64,000 nucleotides of DNA from Tsuneonella flava (GCF_002870965.1 NZ_PHSO01000006.1:248001-312000); one strand, 5' to 3'; shown: positions 51,050-60,369, counted from the stretch's first letter. Program-made: numbers and translations. Notes: a model not told the origin generated them from the sequence alone.

Positions 51050-52636
51050 ATGACTACTTCACCTTACGATGTGATCGTGATCGGTTCGGGTGCCGCCGGA
51101 CTGACAGCGGCTCTTGCGCTGGCGGAAAAAAAGCGCGTGCTGGTACTGGCAAAAGGCTCGCTGACCGGCGGCAGCACAGCATGGGCACAGGGCGGCATCG
51201 CCGCCGTGCTCGACGCTGGCGATACCTTCGAAAACCATATCCGCGATACGATGGTCGCAGGCGCGGGACTGAATGATCGCGACACCGTGGAATTCGTCAT
51301 CGAACGCGCACCGGCAGCCATCGACCGGCTGATCGAACTGGGCGTACCGTTCAATACCGAGGGCAGCGATCTGCACCTGACACGCGAAGGCGGGCACAGC
51401 CACCGCCGCATCGTCCATGTCGACGACGCGACCGGGTGGGCCGTGCAGGAAGCATTGCTGAAAGCGGCCAACGCCAATCCCAATATCACTATGCTGCCGG
51501 GCCGGGCGTGCGTCGATCTGATTACCGGGCGCAATGCGGAAAAGTATTCGGGATCGGGCCGGGTTTGGGGGGTCTATGCGCTGAATCAGGAAACCGGCCA
51601 GGTGGAAGCGCATGTGGCGCGCGCCACTGTGATGGCCAGCGGCGGCGCCGGTCGCTGCTACTTGTTCTCGACTGCCCCGCGCGGCGCGACAGGGGATGGA
51701 ATCGCAATGGCCTGGCGCGCAGGCGCGCGGGTTTCCAATATGGAAATGATGCAGTTCCACCCGACCTGCCTCTATAATCTCGAGGTCAAGAATTTCCTGA
51801 TTACAGAGGCGGTTCGCGGCGAAGGTGGGCACTTGCTGAACCCCGTGACCGGCGAACGGTACATGAGCAAGTACGATCCCGAACGCATGGAACTGGCCCC
51901 GCGCGATATCGTCGCCCGCGCGAATGACGATCAGATAAAGCGGTACGGCCTCGACTACGTCCATCTCGACATCAGCCACCAGCCGCCCGAATTCGTGAAG
52001 CACCATTTCCCGACTATCTACGAGAAGCTGATCGGTCTGGGCATCGACATGACGAAGGAGCCGATCCCCGTGGTCCCGGCGCAGCATTATACGTGCGGCG
52101 GGGTGCTGATCGGGCTGGATGCGCGTACTGACCTGCCCGGCCTGTGGGCCGCTGGCGAGGTAACCGAAAGCGGCCTGCACGGTGCAAACCGCCTCGCCTC
52201 CAACAGCCTGCTCGAATGTTTCGTATTCGGTGAAGCAGCGGCGAAGGATATCCTCTCTGTATGGCACGAGATGGACGATCCCCCCGCCATCCGCGCATGG
52301 GATGCCAGCCGGGTGACCGATTCCGACGAAGAAGTGGTCATCAAACAGAACTGGACCGAAATCCGCCGGTTCATGTGGAACTATGTCGGCATCGTCCGCA
52401 CGACCAAGCGTCTCGAACGTGCCGCGCACCGCATCGCTACGCTGGCGCAGGAGATTGAGGATTATTACGGCAGCTTCCGCGTCACGACCGACCTGATCGA
52501 GCTACGCAATCTGCACCAGTGCGCCGACCTGATCGTGAAAAGCGCGCTGAAACGGCACGAAAGCCGCGGGCTGCACTATACGCTCGATTACCCCGATACG
52601 CTGGAGCAGCCGGTCGATACGGTGCTGGTGCCCTGA
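51050..52636 (+). CDS. nadB: L-aspartate oxidase
   Basis: FAD enzyme oxidising aspartate to iminoaspartate, the first step of NAD synthesis; 528 aa. The FAD-binding IGSGAAGLTAAL, the STAWAQGGIAAV segment, TREGGHSHRRIVH and the C-terminal GEVTESGLHGANRLASNSL match the family. The ATG is preceded by only a weak ribosome site. nadA and nadC are not adjacent. Confidence 0.93.
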   Translation: MTTSPYDVIVIGSGAAGLTAALALAEKKRVLVLAKGSLTGGSTAWAQGGIAAVLDAGDTFENHIRDTMVAGAGLNDRDTVEFVIERAPAAIDRLIELGVPFNTEGSDLHLTREGGHSHRRIVHVDDATGWAVQEALLKAANANPNITMLPGRACVDLITGRNAEKYSGSGRVWGVYALNQETGQVEAHVARATVMASGGAGRCYLFSTAPRGATGDGIAMAWRAGARVSNMEMMQFHPTCLYNLEVKNFLITEAVRGEGGHLLNPVTGERYMSKYDPERMELAPRDIVARANDDQIKRYGLDYVHLDISHQPPEFVKHHFPTIYEKLIGLGIDMTKEPIPVVPAQHYTCGGVLIGLDARTDLPGLWAAGEVTESGLHGANRLASNSLLECFVFGEAAAKDILSVWHEMDDPPAIRAWDASRVTDSDEEVVIKQNWTEIRRFMWNYVGIVRTTKRLERAAHRIATLAQEIEDYYGSFRVTTDLIELRNLHQCADLIVKSALKRHESRGLHYTLDYPDTLEQPVDTVLVP

Positions 52637-52663
52637 GTGGGTGCGCTCTGGCGGGCGAAAGGC

Positions 52664-53245
52664 TTATCCTGGTGAGACTGGCGAACGGGTATCGGCCTTC
52701 GCAGTTGCCACGGCGATGAATTTGCCGATTCTGTCGACCAAAGCCACTGCCTCTTCATCGCGGAAGAAAGCGCCGATCCTGACCTTGGTGCCATCGGGCA
52801 TCTTTAATGTGACAATTGCCGCGTCATAAACCGGATGGTCGGCTTCCAGTTCAACTTTGTATATCTGAAGACCGGCGAGAGAGTACCGTGTCGACCTGTT
52901 TCGAAACAGAGATCGCCGCTGCAAAGTGACCTTGCCGGATTTGGCATCCAACGTCAGATCGACGGCATCGCCGAACAGCGCGAACCACAAAATCATTCCT
53001 GAAAAGCCAAGCGGCAGGATCAAGAACCCGAAAGTCGCCACGATCCCGCCAAATATCGGGGGGTCTGCCCAATCGACCAGACGCGCGTTGCCCACATAAA
53101 AGTGGATGAACGGGATACAAAACAGGGACCACGGCAGAAGAAACAGGCGAATCCAGAGGGGAAATTTCCGCTCGTATCGCAATCCATGGTCATCCGACGC
53201 GATGGATTCTTCCGATTTCTGCCAAAATCCGATGTCACCGCTCAA
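52664..53245 (-). CDS. Two-helix membrane protein with a PH-like tail
   Basis: A 193-aa protein with a basic N terminus and two hydrophobic helices (about residues 30-50 and 68-90), followed by a beta-rich soluble domain, SLFRNRSTRYSLAGL ... MPDGTKVRIGAF, that resembles bacterial PH-like domains. The start is a TTG at 53245 because no ATG precedes the first helix; the start is uncertain. Function unknown. The 150 bp beyond it (53246-53397) hold no gene. Confidence 0.6.
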   Translation of the reverse strand: MSGDIGFWQKSEESIASDDHGLRYERKFPLWIRLFLLPWSLFCIPFIHFYVGNARLVDWADPPIFGGIVATFGFLILPLGFSGMILWFALFGDAVDLTLDAKSGKVTLQRRSLFRNRSTRYSLAGLQIYKVELEADHPVYDAAIVTLKMPDGTKVRIGAFFRDEEAVALVDRIGKFIAVATAKADTRSPVSPG

Positions 53246-53397
53246 TTCAATAATACCTGTACTTTATGCCATGCATTGTTGAAGCATCGACAAGAGCGGT
53301 AGGGGTGAACATCCTAACAAACAGGTAAACCGGGGTGGGGTAATCGATGGCGCTCCATCGGAACTCGTGCGAGGCGGCGCACCACCCGCAAACCCCG

Positions 53398-54012
53398 TCA
53401 GGCGTTGTGCCGCCACGTCATGCCCCAGAAGTGCGGGCCGCCGCCGGGCACATCGTATTCGCACACCACATCGAACCCCAGCCGGCGGTAAATCGTGACA
53501 TTATCGGTCGTTGCGGTTTCGAGGTAGATATCCAGCCCGCGCTCGCGCGCGGCATCCTGCCCGGCGCGAATGGCGGCTCCGCCCAGCCCCCTGCCCTGCT
53601 GCGCCGGATCGACCCCGGCGATATGCAGGTACAGGTAACGCTTGCCCGCCGGAAAATGGGCAGAGATCGCATTACCCACGCGCATCGCGCGCGGCAGGCA
53701 TGCACCGAAGGCGCGCAGATAGGCCGGTGCGAACACAATGGTGTGCAGCAGGCTTTCCCCCGCCCGCCCCGGCTCGCGCCACATGGTTGCCGCGCCGTTA
53801 TCCGGCGATGCCAGCGCGAACCCGTTGGAAAAATCGTCTGCCACGGCAATTGCGAAAAACCGCTGCAATGCGCGGAGACGCTGTGCCCGGTCGGGAACGA
53901 TCCATGAAAACGCCGGATCGTCGATAAATGCCCGCGCCAGCGTTTGGGTGATTGCAGGGGCAGAACTGCGGTGTGCACGCAGGATCGGCGGCCTCTCTCT
54001 TCGCTCTGTCAT
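53398..54012 (-). CDS. GNAT-family N-acetyltransferase
   Basis: A 204-aa GNAT-fold protein. The acetyl-CoA loop is VDPAQQGRGLGGAAIRA (about residues 134-150), preceded by LYLHIAG and followed by LETATTDNVTIYRRLGF, the usual GNAT core. GAGGA lies eight bases before the ATG. It diverges from the VIT gene; a palindrome lies exactly midway between the two starts. Substrate unknown. Confidence 0.85.
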   Translation of the reverse strand: MTERRERPPILRAHRSSAPAITQTLARAFIDDPAFSWIVPDRAQRLRALQRFFAIAVADDFSNGFALASPDNGAATMWREPGRAGESLLHTIVFAPAYLRAFGACLPRAMRVGNAISAHFPAGKRYLYLHIAGVDPAQQGRGLGGAAIRAGQDAARERGLDIYLETATTDNVTIYRRLGFDVVCEYDVPGGGPHFWGMTWRHNA

Positions 54013-54031
54013 TGCAGCATCCTCGTTTTGC

Positions 54032-54064
54032 TGACAATATTGTAAATAAACCGCAATATCGTCA
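54032..54064. promoter_or_regulatory. Symmetric operator-like palindrome between GNAT and VIT genes
   Basis: Two 11-bp arms, TGACAATATTG and CAATATCGTCA, are inverted repeats with one mismatch, separated by 11 bp. The centre at 54048 is 36 bp from each start codon. Both arms contain CAATATTG-like cores, which resemble sites of iron or metal regulators, but the protein is not identified. Confidence 0.6.
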
Positions 54065-54083
54065 AGCGAATGACGGAGGGTTC

Positions 54084-54782
54084 ATGGCCAGAGTACATCG
54101 CGAAGAGCACAATATTTCTCGCATTGGCTGGCTGCGCGCCGCCGTGCTGGGGGCAAATGACGGGATCGTTTCCACTGCCAGCCTGATCGTTGGCGTCGCC
54201 GCAGCGGCAGGTGGCAAGCAGGAAGTGTTGCTGGCCGGGTTTGCCGGGCTGACCGCCGGCGCGCTGTCGATGGCGGCGGGCGAATACGTGTCCGTCAGCT
54301 CGCAATCGGATACCGAGAACGCCGATCTCGCGCGCGAGCGCACCGAACTGGAAACCATGCCTGCTGCCGAACTGGACGAACTGACCGGCATCTATACCGA
54401 ACGCGGGCTGGACCCGGAACTGGCGCGGACAGTGGCCGAACAGCTCACAGCACACGATGCGCTGGCCACCCATGCCCGCGAAGAACTGGCGATTACCGAA
54501 CTGACCAACGCGCGCCCCTTGCAGGCAGCGTTCGCGTCCGCCCTCACCTTCTCCTCCGGGGCGGCTCTGCCGCTGCTGGTGGTACTGTCGGTGCCGATGG
54601 GATCGGTGGTGTGGGGCGTAGTGATCGCATCGCTGCTGGCGCTGGGCGTGCTCGGCTGGCTGGGTGCGAATGCAGGCGGCGCACCGGCCGGGCGCGCGAT
54701 TGCCCGCGTGGTTTTCTGGGGTGCACTGGCAATGGCCGTCACCGCCGGGGTCGGCAAACTTTTCGGAACAACGGTGGGATAA
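54084..54782 (+). CDS. VIT1/CCC1-family metal transporter
   Basis: A 232-aa membrane protein of the vacuolar iron transporter family, moving ferrous iron or manganese. The N terminus HNISRIGWLRAAVLGANDGIVSTASLIVGVA contains the family's conserved first-helix Asp and Gly pattern. There are about five TM helices, with a central hydrophilic domain rich in glutamate (about residues 75-135) that may bind metal. GGAGG precedes the ATG at 54084. It is transcribed divergently from the GNAT gene and followed by a hydrolase 6 bp downstream. Confidence 0.88.
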   Translation: MARVHREEHNISRIGWLRAAVLGANDGIVSTASLIVGVAAAAGGKQEVLLAGFAGLTAGALSMAAGEYVSVSSQSDTENADLARERTELETMPAAELDELTGIYTERGLDPELARTVAEQLTAHDALATHAREELAITELTNARPLQAAFASALTFSSGAALPLLVVLSVPMGSVVWGVVIASLLALGVLGWLGANAGGAPAGRAIARVVFWGALAMAVTAGVGKLFGTTVG

Positions 54783-54788
54783 CAAAGA

Positions 54789-55673
54789 ATGGCTCAGATC
54801 ACTGCCAATGACATCACGATCGAATACGAAGACTACGGCGATCCCGGCGATCCCGCGATCCTGCTGGTGATGGGCCTCGGCGCGCAGTTGACGTTGTGGC
54901 CGATCGAACTGGTCGATGCATTGGTGGAACGCGGGTTTCGCGTGATCCGTTACGATAACCGCGATATCGGGTTGAGCCAGAAGATGGACGGAGAGGAAGC
55001 GCCGGGCATCTTCAAGCTGGTGCTGATGAACCGGCTGGGCCTGAAACCGCGGGTGCCCTACACGCTGTCGGACATGGCGGCGGATGGCGTCGGGTTGCTC
55101 GAAGCGCTGAATATCGACAACGCACATATCGTGGGCGCGAGCATGGGCGGCATGATCGCGCAGCTGATCGCGGCCGAACACCCCAAACGCACTGCCAGCC
55201 TGACATCGATCATGTCGACCACGGGCAATCGCAAACTGCCTGCCGCGCAGAAAGAGGCGATCAAAGTGCTGACCACTCGCCCTCCGTCTGCGGACGAGGA
55301 AGTGCTGGTGGCCCACGGCATTCGCGTGGCGCGCACAATCGGCAGCCCCGCCTACCCACCCAGCGAAGACCGCCTGTTGTCGCGTGTGCGCGAAGGGGTC
55401 CGCCGCAGCTATTATCCCGATGGCCTGGCGCGCCAGCTCGCTGCGATTCTGGCTGACGGCGACCGACGTAAACGGCTGGCCGCCATTTCCGCCCCGACTC
55501 TGGTGATTCACGGCGAAGCGGACCCGCTGGTCCCGCTGGCCGGAGGGTTGGACACCGCAGAGAGTATTCCCGGCGCGCGGATTTCCACTTTCCCCGGCAT
55601 GGGCCACGATCTGCCTCTGGCGCTGGTCGAACCGATCGCCGATCTGATCGCGGAACACGCCGGCAAGACCTGA
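54789..55673 (+). CDS. Alpha/beta hydrolase
   Basis: A 294-aa soluble hydrolase. The nucleophile elbow is GASMGGMIAQ (Ser near residue 119), with an acid in GEADPLVP and the catalytic His in GMGHDLPL, giving a complete triad. The opening ANDITIEYEDYGDPGDPAILLVMG is typical of the epoxide-hydrolase or ester-hydrolase groups. It lies 6 bp after the VIT gene and is probably co-transcribed with it. Substrate unknown. Confidence 0.88.
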   Translation: MAQITANDITIEYEDYGDPGDPAILLVMGLGAQLTLWPIELVDALVERGFRVIRYDNRDIGLSQKMDGEEAPGIFKLVLMNRLGLKPRVPYTLSDMAADGVGLLEALNIDNAHIVGASMGGMIAQLIAAEHPKRTASLTSIMSTTGNRKLPAAQKEAIKVLTTRPPSADEEVLVAHGIRVARTIGSPAYPPSEDRLLSRVREGVRRSYYPDGLARQLAAILADGDRRKRLAAISAPTLVIHGEADPLVPLAGGLDTAESIPGARISTFPGMGHDLPLALVEPIADLIAEHAGKT

Positions 55674-55724
55674 TCCGACCCGGTTTCGATTGCATTCCTT
55701 TATAAGCTCAGGGCCTATTATTGA

Positions 55725-55755
55725 CGGCTGGTGCGATCGGGAGTCGCGCCAGCCG
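55725..55755. other. 12-bp stem-loop between hydrolase and nrdA
   Basis: CGGCTGGTGCGA and TCGCGCCAGCCG pair (one G-U) around a TCGGGAG loop, without a T-tract. It may end the hydrolase transcript or be part of a long nrdA leader. Confidence 0.45.
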
Positions 55756-56042
55756 CTGTTACGATTCGATCCGGGAAGCGGTGCGCGCGCCGGGTTTACC
55801 GTTGCCCGAAATGGCCTGCGAACGAAGCATTATTTCCGGTCGCGATTCGATTGATTCAAAGGCTCCACAGAAACCTGTCCCCACCAAAATTTTTTCTCAA
55901 TTTGATTTTGACTCTTGCATCCCGCGCGACCCTAGGAAATCCGCCGCGTCGCACTGTATTGCCTGCATAGACCACCCGGCATCTGACCGCGAATTTTCTG
56001 TAAATGGTATTTTCACCCTCTTGCACATGAATCCTGCCTGAT

Positions 56043-56091
56043 TCACTATTGCCAGTAGTTCGGCGGTCGGGAGACCCACAATACCTAGTTG
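56043..56091. promoter_or_regulatory. Candidate NrdR boxes upstream of nrdA
   Basis: The 16-mer at 56076-56091, CCACAATACCTAGTTG, matches about 11 positions of the NrdR consensus acaCwAtATaTwGtgt, including the central C, A, A, T and G. A weaker 16-mer lies at 56043-56058, 33 bp upstream (about three helical turns). NrdR represses ribonucleotide reductase genes. The region 55756-56307 holds no credible gene; it has AT-rich tracts. Confidence 0.45.
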
Positions 56092-56307
56092 CCCTGTTTA
56101 CGCACCGTAATCGGTACGATGGGCGATTCGGCGCTGTGATCCGGCCCCGCATGATGCCCGTGAGGGCGCATTGGCAGGCCAGTCTGGGGATAAGTTTTCA
56201 CCCCGCTGCGAACCACTTGATGCTAGGCTGGGCGCTTGCCCGCCGATTCGAACGAATGCGGAACACCGGGCGGGGCGCCCGGTCTGTATGACAGGACGGG
56301 GGGACCG

Positions 56308-58350
56308 ATGGAATTCAGAAGCGGAGATGAAGCGGCGATGGGCTTTCACGGAGCTGACGACACGACCGATAGTGGTGTCGCAATCGCCCGCGCACGCAAG
56401 GACAAGGCGGCAGTAAGCATGGAACAGGCAGATCAGGGCACCGACGAACTGGTGGCGGAAAAAACGGATGCAGCGATTGCCAGCGCGATGGCAGGTGCCG
56501 TTGCGGCGGCGGCCTCTGCCGCTGCTGCCCCCAAACACGACAGCAAGACGATTCACGATCGCCGCTTCACCATCGTAACCGATGCGTCGCGCGATGCACT
56601 GCTGACCGAATTCGGCAAGGAAACGCTGGAAGATCGCTATCTCCTGCCCGGTGAATCGTATCAGGATCTGTTCGCCCGCGTGGCCGATGCCTATGCCGAC
56701 GATCAGGATCACGCACAGCGGCTGTACGATTATATCTCCCGCCTGTGGTTCATGCCCGCCACGCCGGTGCTGTCGAACGGCGGCACCAGCCGGGGCCTGC
56801 CGATTTCGTGCTATCTCAACTCGGTGGAAGACAGCCTCGAAGGGATCGTCAACACGTGGAATGAAAACGTGTGGCTTGCCAGCCGTGGTGGCGGCATCGG
56901 CACATACTGGGGCCAGGTGCGCGGAATTGGCGAGCCGGTCGGCCTGAATGGCAAGACCAGCGGGATCATCCCGTTCGTGCGCGTGATGGACAGCCTGACG
57001 CTGGCAATTTCGCAAGGGTCGCTGCGCCGCGGATCGGCCGCGTGTTACATCGACGTGTCGCACCCGGAAATCGAAGAGTTCCTCGAAATCCGCAAACCTT
57101 CGGGCGATTTCAACCGCAAGGCGCTGAACCTGCACCACGGTGTGCTGCTGTCCGATGCTTTCATGGAAGCAGTCCGCAATGGCGAGGAATGGAACCTCAC
57201 CAGCCCCAAGACCGGCGAAGTGCGTAGCACGGTCGATGCGCGCAGCCTGTTCCAGAAACTGGTGGAAACCCGGCTGGCGACAGGCGAACCCTATATCGTG
57301 TTCTCCGACACGGTGAACCGGATGATGCCCAAGCATCACCGCGAACTGGGCCTCAAGGTGTCCACGTCCAACCTGTGCAGCGAAATCACCCTGCCGACAG
57401 GGCGCGACCATCTGGGCAACGACCGCACAGCGGTCTGCTGCCTCAGCTCGCTCAACCTCGAAAAGTGGGACGAGTGGAACGAAGACAAGCGTTTCGTGGA
57501 AGACGTGATGCGCTTCCTCGACAACGTGCTGCAGGATTATATCGACCGCGCGCCTGACGAAATGGCCCGTGCGAAGTATTCCGCCGCGCGCGAACGCAGC
57601 GTCGGCATGGGGGTGATGGGTTTCCACTCGTTCCTTCAGGCGAAGAACATCGGTTTCGAAAGCCCGATGGCGAAAGTGTGGAACCTGAAAATGTTCAAAC
57701 ACGTCTCCGCCAAGGCGGAGGAAGCGAGCATGGTTCTGGCCGAAGAACGCGGCGCCTGCCCCGATGCGGAAGACGCCGGCGCGATGGAGCGATTCAGCTG
57801 CAAGATGGCAATCGCGCCGACTGCGTCGATCTCGATCATCTGCGGCGGCACCAGCGCCTGCATCGAGCCGATTCCGGCCAATATCTACACCCACAAGACT
57901 CTGTCGGGCAGCTTCATCGTCAAGAACCCCTATCTTGAAAAACTGCTTGAAAAGAAGAGCAAGAATTCCACCAACGTGTGGAACTCGATCCTCGAAATGG
58001 GCGGATCGGTGCAGCACCTCGACTTCCTGACCCCGGAAGAAAAGGCGGTGTACAAGACCAGCTTCGAAATCGATCAGCGCTGGTTGCTCGAATTCGCGGC
58101 CGACCGCACCCCGTTCATCGATCAGGCGCAGAGCCTCAACCTGTTCATCCCCGCCGACGTGGACAAATGGGATCTGGCGATGCTCCACTTCCAGGCATGG
58201 GAGAAAGGCATCAAGTCGCTCTACTACCTCCGCAGCAAGAGCGTGCAGCGCGCCGGTTTCGCGGGCGGCGTGGAAGCCGACAACACCCCCGATGCGGCGA
58301 AGTACGAATTGCCGACCACCGATTACGACGAATGCCTCGCCTGCCAGTAA
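56308..58350 (+). CDS. nrdA: Ribonucleoside-diphosphate reductase alpha subunit, class Ia
   Basis: Catalytic subunit making deoxyribonucleotides; 680 aa. Catalytic-site features are visible: PISCYLNS, NLCSEITLPT with cysteine, and the C-terminal redox pair in ECLACQ. GGGGGGA precedes the ATG at 56308. The first about 90 residues are Ala- and Glu-rich and do not show the ATP-cone that senses dATP in most class Ia enzymes, so allosteric shutdown may be absent or handled differently. nrdB is 2 kb downstream on the same strand. Confidence 0.95.
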   Translation: MEFRSGDEAAMGFHGADDTTDSGVAIARARKDKAAVSMEQADQGTDELVAEKTDAAIASAMAGAVAAAASAAAAPKHDSKTIHDRRFTIVTDASRDALLTEFGKETLEDRYLLPGESYQDLFARVADAYADDQDHAQRLYDYISRLWFMPATPVLSNGGTSRGLPISCYLNSVEDSLEGIVNTWNENVWLASRGGGIGTYWGQVRGIGEPVGLNGKTSGIIPFVRVMDSLTLAISQGSLRRGSAACYIDVSHPEIEEFLEIRKPSGDFNRKALNLHHGVLLSDAFMEAVRNGEEWNLTSPKTGEVRSTVDARSLFQKLVETRLATGEPYIVFSDTVNRMMPKHHRELGLKVSTSNLCSEITLPTGRDHLGNDRTAVCCLSSLNLEKWDEWNEDKRFVEDVMRFLDNVLQDYIDRAPDEMARAKYSAARERSVGMGVMGFHSFLQAKNIGFESPMAKVWNLKMFKHVSAKAEEASMVLAEERGACPDAEDAGAMERFSCKMAIAPTASISIICGGTSACIEPIPANIYTHKTLSGSFIVKNPYLEKLLEKKSKNSTNVWNSILEMGGSVQHLDFLTPEEKAVYKTSFEIDQRWLLEFAADRTPFIDQAQSLNLFIPADVDKWDLAMLHFQAWEKGIKSLYYLRSKSVQRAGFAGGVEADNTPDAAKYELPTTDYDECLACQ

Positions 58351-58414
58351 GGCGAGTCAATCAGCCCGAAGGCAGGCGTCGATCCGGCCCCACCCGCCGA
58401 TCCGCCTGCCACCG

Positions 58415-58450
58415 AAGGCCCCGTTCACACCAGATGGACGGGGCCTTTTT
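58415..58450 (+). terminator. Intrinsic terminator of nrdA
   Basis: AAGGCCCCGT pairs with ACGGGGCCTT around a loop, followed by TTTTT, 65 bp after the nrdA stop. Confidence 0.85.
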
Positions 58451-58582
58451 CGTGCCTGCGATGCCCGGAAACCTGCTCGTCAGGGGGAACACAGTGGGGT
58501 AGCCCAAGGCGTGAGGGTGGGTAGCGCCCATCGCATCGGCCAACCATCGGCAGTACGGCCCCTCCCCCCGAACCAAACCCAC

Positions 58583-58613
58583 TCCGTGTCTTCGTGTCTT
58601 CGTGCCTTCGTGT
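58583..58613. repeat. Short tandem repeat, unit TTCGTGTC
   Basis: Three consecutive units of about 8 bp (TTCGTGTC, TTCGTGCC, TTCGTGTG). The same kind of tract occurs in many bacterial genomes; no function is assigned. Confidence 0.5.
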
Positions 58614-58673
58614 GACAAGCTTCCACCAGACGTCCCCCATCGCAGCGGTCGCGATAAAGGCAAACCCCGCCCC

Positions 58674-58712
58674 ATGGATTGCCACGTCGCCTGCGGCTCC
58701 TCACAATGACGA
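58674..58712. repeat. Dispersed repeat (family 1), single arm
   Basis: One arm of the family: ATGGATTGCC at the left and CAATGACGAG at the right. It lacks the second arm found at 25429-25547 and 49496-49613. The 58451-58879 gap otherwise holds only the tandem repeat above and no gene. Confidence 0.6.
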
Positions 58713-58879
58713 GGTGCGATGGCCGGTGGGCGAGGCCATGCCCCAGCCCATCACACCCTTGCCTGAGTACCGCTTACCCCCCAACCGATACATTTCGATA
58801 CCACCTGCGACTTGAAAACAGCGGGCCCCCGGCGCTGAGCGGTGCTCACAAACATTCCAACACAAGGAGTTCCCACATA

Positions 58880-59275
58880 ATGCGTAAGTGGCATCGCTGG
58901 CTGTCCGTTTTCTTTGCCGTGTTCCTGCTGTGGATCGCGGCCACCGGTGTGTTGAGCCAGCTTGGCGCGTGGCAGGGCGAACTGGCCAGCCCATCCTCCG
59001 CCGCGGTTGCCGCCGCTACGCCGCCGCCGGGTTGGGAATGCCCCGAAGGCTGGCGCTGCCGCCCGCCACAGGGCGATCGGTCGGGGCTGGCGGGCATGGT
59101 CGGCCTGTTCCACCACCTGCATTCGGGCGAAAGCTTCGGCCCGGTTGGCGAAGTCATCAGCTTGCTTTCGGGATTTGCGCTGATGTTCTTCGCGTTCTCC
59201 GGCCTGTGGCTCTACATCCGCATGTGGCGCGAACGCGCCCGCCGCAAGGCGCGGGATCGCTGGTTCTGGAAGTGA
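58880..59275 (+). CDS. Small PepSY-TM protein
   Basis: A 131-aa membrane protein. The beginning RKWHRWLSVFFAVFLLWIAATGVL is the PepSY-associated TM helix, then a periplasmic loop with two cysteines (WECPEGWRC), then a second TM helix (about residues 90-118) and a basic tail. It looks like a shortened member of the PepSY-TM family, which is often linked to iron or redox transport. AAGGAG before the ATG gives good support. It lies between nrdA and nrdB. Confidence 0.8.
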   Translation: MRKWHRWLSVFFAVFLLWIAATGVLSQLGAWQGELASPSSAAVAAATPPPGWECPEGWRCRPPQGDRSGLAGMVGLFHHLHSGESFGPVGEVISLLSGFALMFFAFSGLWLYIRMWRERARRKARDRWFWK

Positions 59276-59343
59276 TCGTGTTTTCAATCGCCTGACCAGC
59301 ACCGCTTGACCGGCCCATCGCGCGGGATAGGATCGTCCGCGCG

Positions 59344-59847
59344 ATGGGCGATGTGATTGATCTGCTGGACAGCCTCTTCGGGGGAAACCTCTGGCCCGCC
59401 GCCATCGGTGCCGGAGCTGTCGTTGCCTATGCCATTGGCAAACGCGCGCGACAGATATTCCTTCGCTGGCGGCTCGACCGGCGACTGGCGCATTTCGACT
59501 ATATCCTCGTCGATGAATTGCGTGAATACGAGCAACGAATCGGAGACGATCCCGAACCGATCGATGGCGGCAGCATCGTTCGTGGGATCGCCATCCACCT
59601 CAGCCAGATAGCTGCACCTGTGGCTATCGGTTACGCCATCAGCGACGGTCATTGGAAAACGACCCTTGCCGCCATTGGCATCATCGCGGCGTATTATGGA
59701 TGGCGCTGGATCAACGATCCGCCCGAACACCGCCCGCAATTGCTCCGCACATCGCCGGATGCGACCATCCCGAAAGAGGCCATCCTGGGCGCGATAGGTG
59801 CGGTCGCCATGGTCGCCATTTTGCTGTCGCTTATGCTGGCGCTGTAG
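59344..59847 (+). CDS. Membrane protein of unknown function
   Basis: A 167-aa protein with three or four hydrophobic segments (about residues 16-32, 85-105, 108-123 and 145-166) and a basic, Arg-rich loop near residues 35-55. No known domain was recognised. It follows the PepSY protein by 68 bp and precedes a perfect hairpin. Confidence 0.62.
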   Translation: MGDVIDLLDSLFGGNLWPAAIGAGAVVAYAIGKRARQIFLRWRLDRRLAHFDYILVDELREYEQRIGDDPEPIDGGSIVRGIAIHLSQIAAPVAIGYAISDGHWKTTLAAIGIIAAYYGWRWINDPPEHRPQLLRTSPDATIPKEAILGAIGAVAMVAILLSLMLAL

Positions 59848-59859
59848 CCCCCAACGATT

Positions 59860-59889
59860 GGCGCCCCTCCGTTTGACGGGAGGGGCGCC
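59860..59889. terminator. Perfect 11-bp hairpin after the membrane-protein gene
   Basis: GGCGCCCCTCC and GGAGGGGCGCC pair around an 8-nt loop, 12 bp after the stop; no T-tract follows. A terminator or boundary element. The remaining gap to 60369 holds no clear gene; it should contain the nrdB promoter. Confidence 0.5.
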
Positions 59890-60369
59890 GAGGGGTGCGG
59901 GGTAGTGCCCGCGAAAGGGGGGAAAACAGGCACTCCCGTATTTCCCTCATGCGCCCGGTGAGCCTTGCAAACCCCCGGGTCGTTATTCACCCAATTCCCC
60001 AACCGGCGGGCGGTTCCATGCCTTTGTTCAGCCACAATTTTATCGCGAATGCAGCGGCCGTATCCCGCCCGGATTCAGCGGTGAACCGAGCTGTGACGGG
60101 CGGTTGACAAATGGCATTCCGGGCGCCCCTGCATACCCCGCCGCCCGAACCGCCGAGTTATCCCCCGCAGCGTGCCCCGCGGCCCTTCGCCCCGGACCGC
60201 GCTGGCCATATCCTGCACCCCGCGCACGAGTCGCGCGCAGGCTATCGCGGGAAACTGTCGCCAGCCGGACTCGCCGCCGGGGAAAGGTGCAAAAAATGCG
60301 CCGATTAACGATTCACTTTCGCATCGCCTCACGCTAGATATGGGGCCTCGCAAATCACGGAGCCACCAG

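Noticed and set aside
54009-55658. Minus-strand frame across the VIT and hydrolase genes
   Set aside because: Spans two well-supported plus-strand genes and has no domain features.
56098-58188. Minus-strand frame antisense to nrdA
   Set aside because: Shadow of nrdA; composition His/Arg/Gln-rich, no motif.
58583-58613. Possible CRISPR-like tandem repeat
   Set aside because: Units are 8 bp and contiguous without spacers, so not a CRISPR array.
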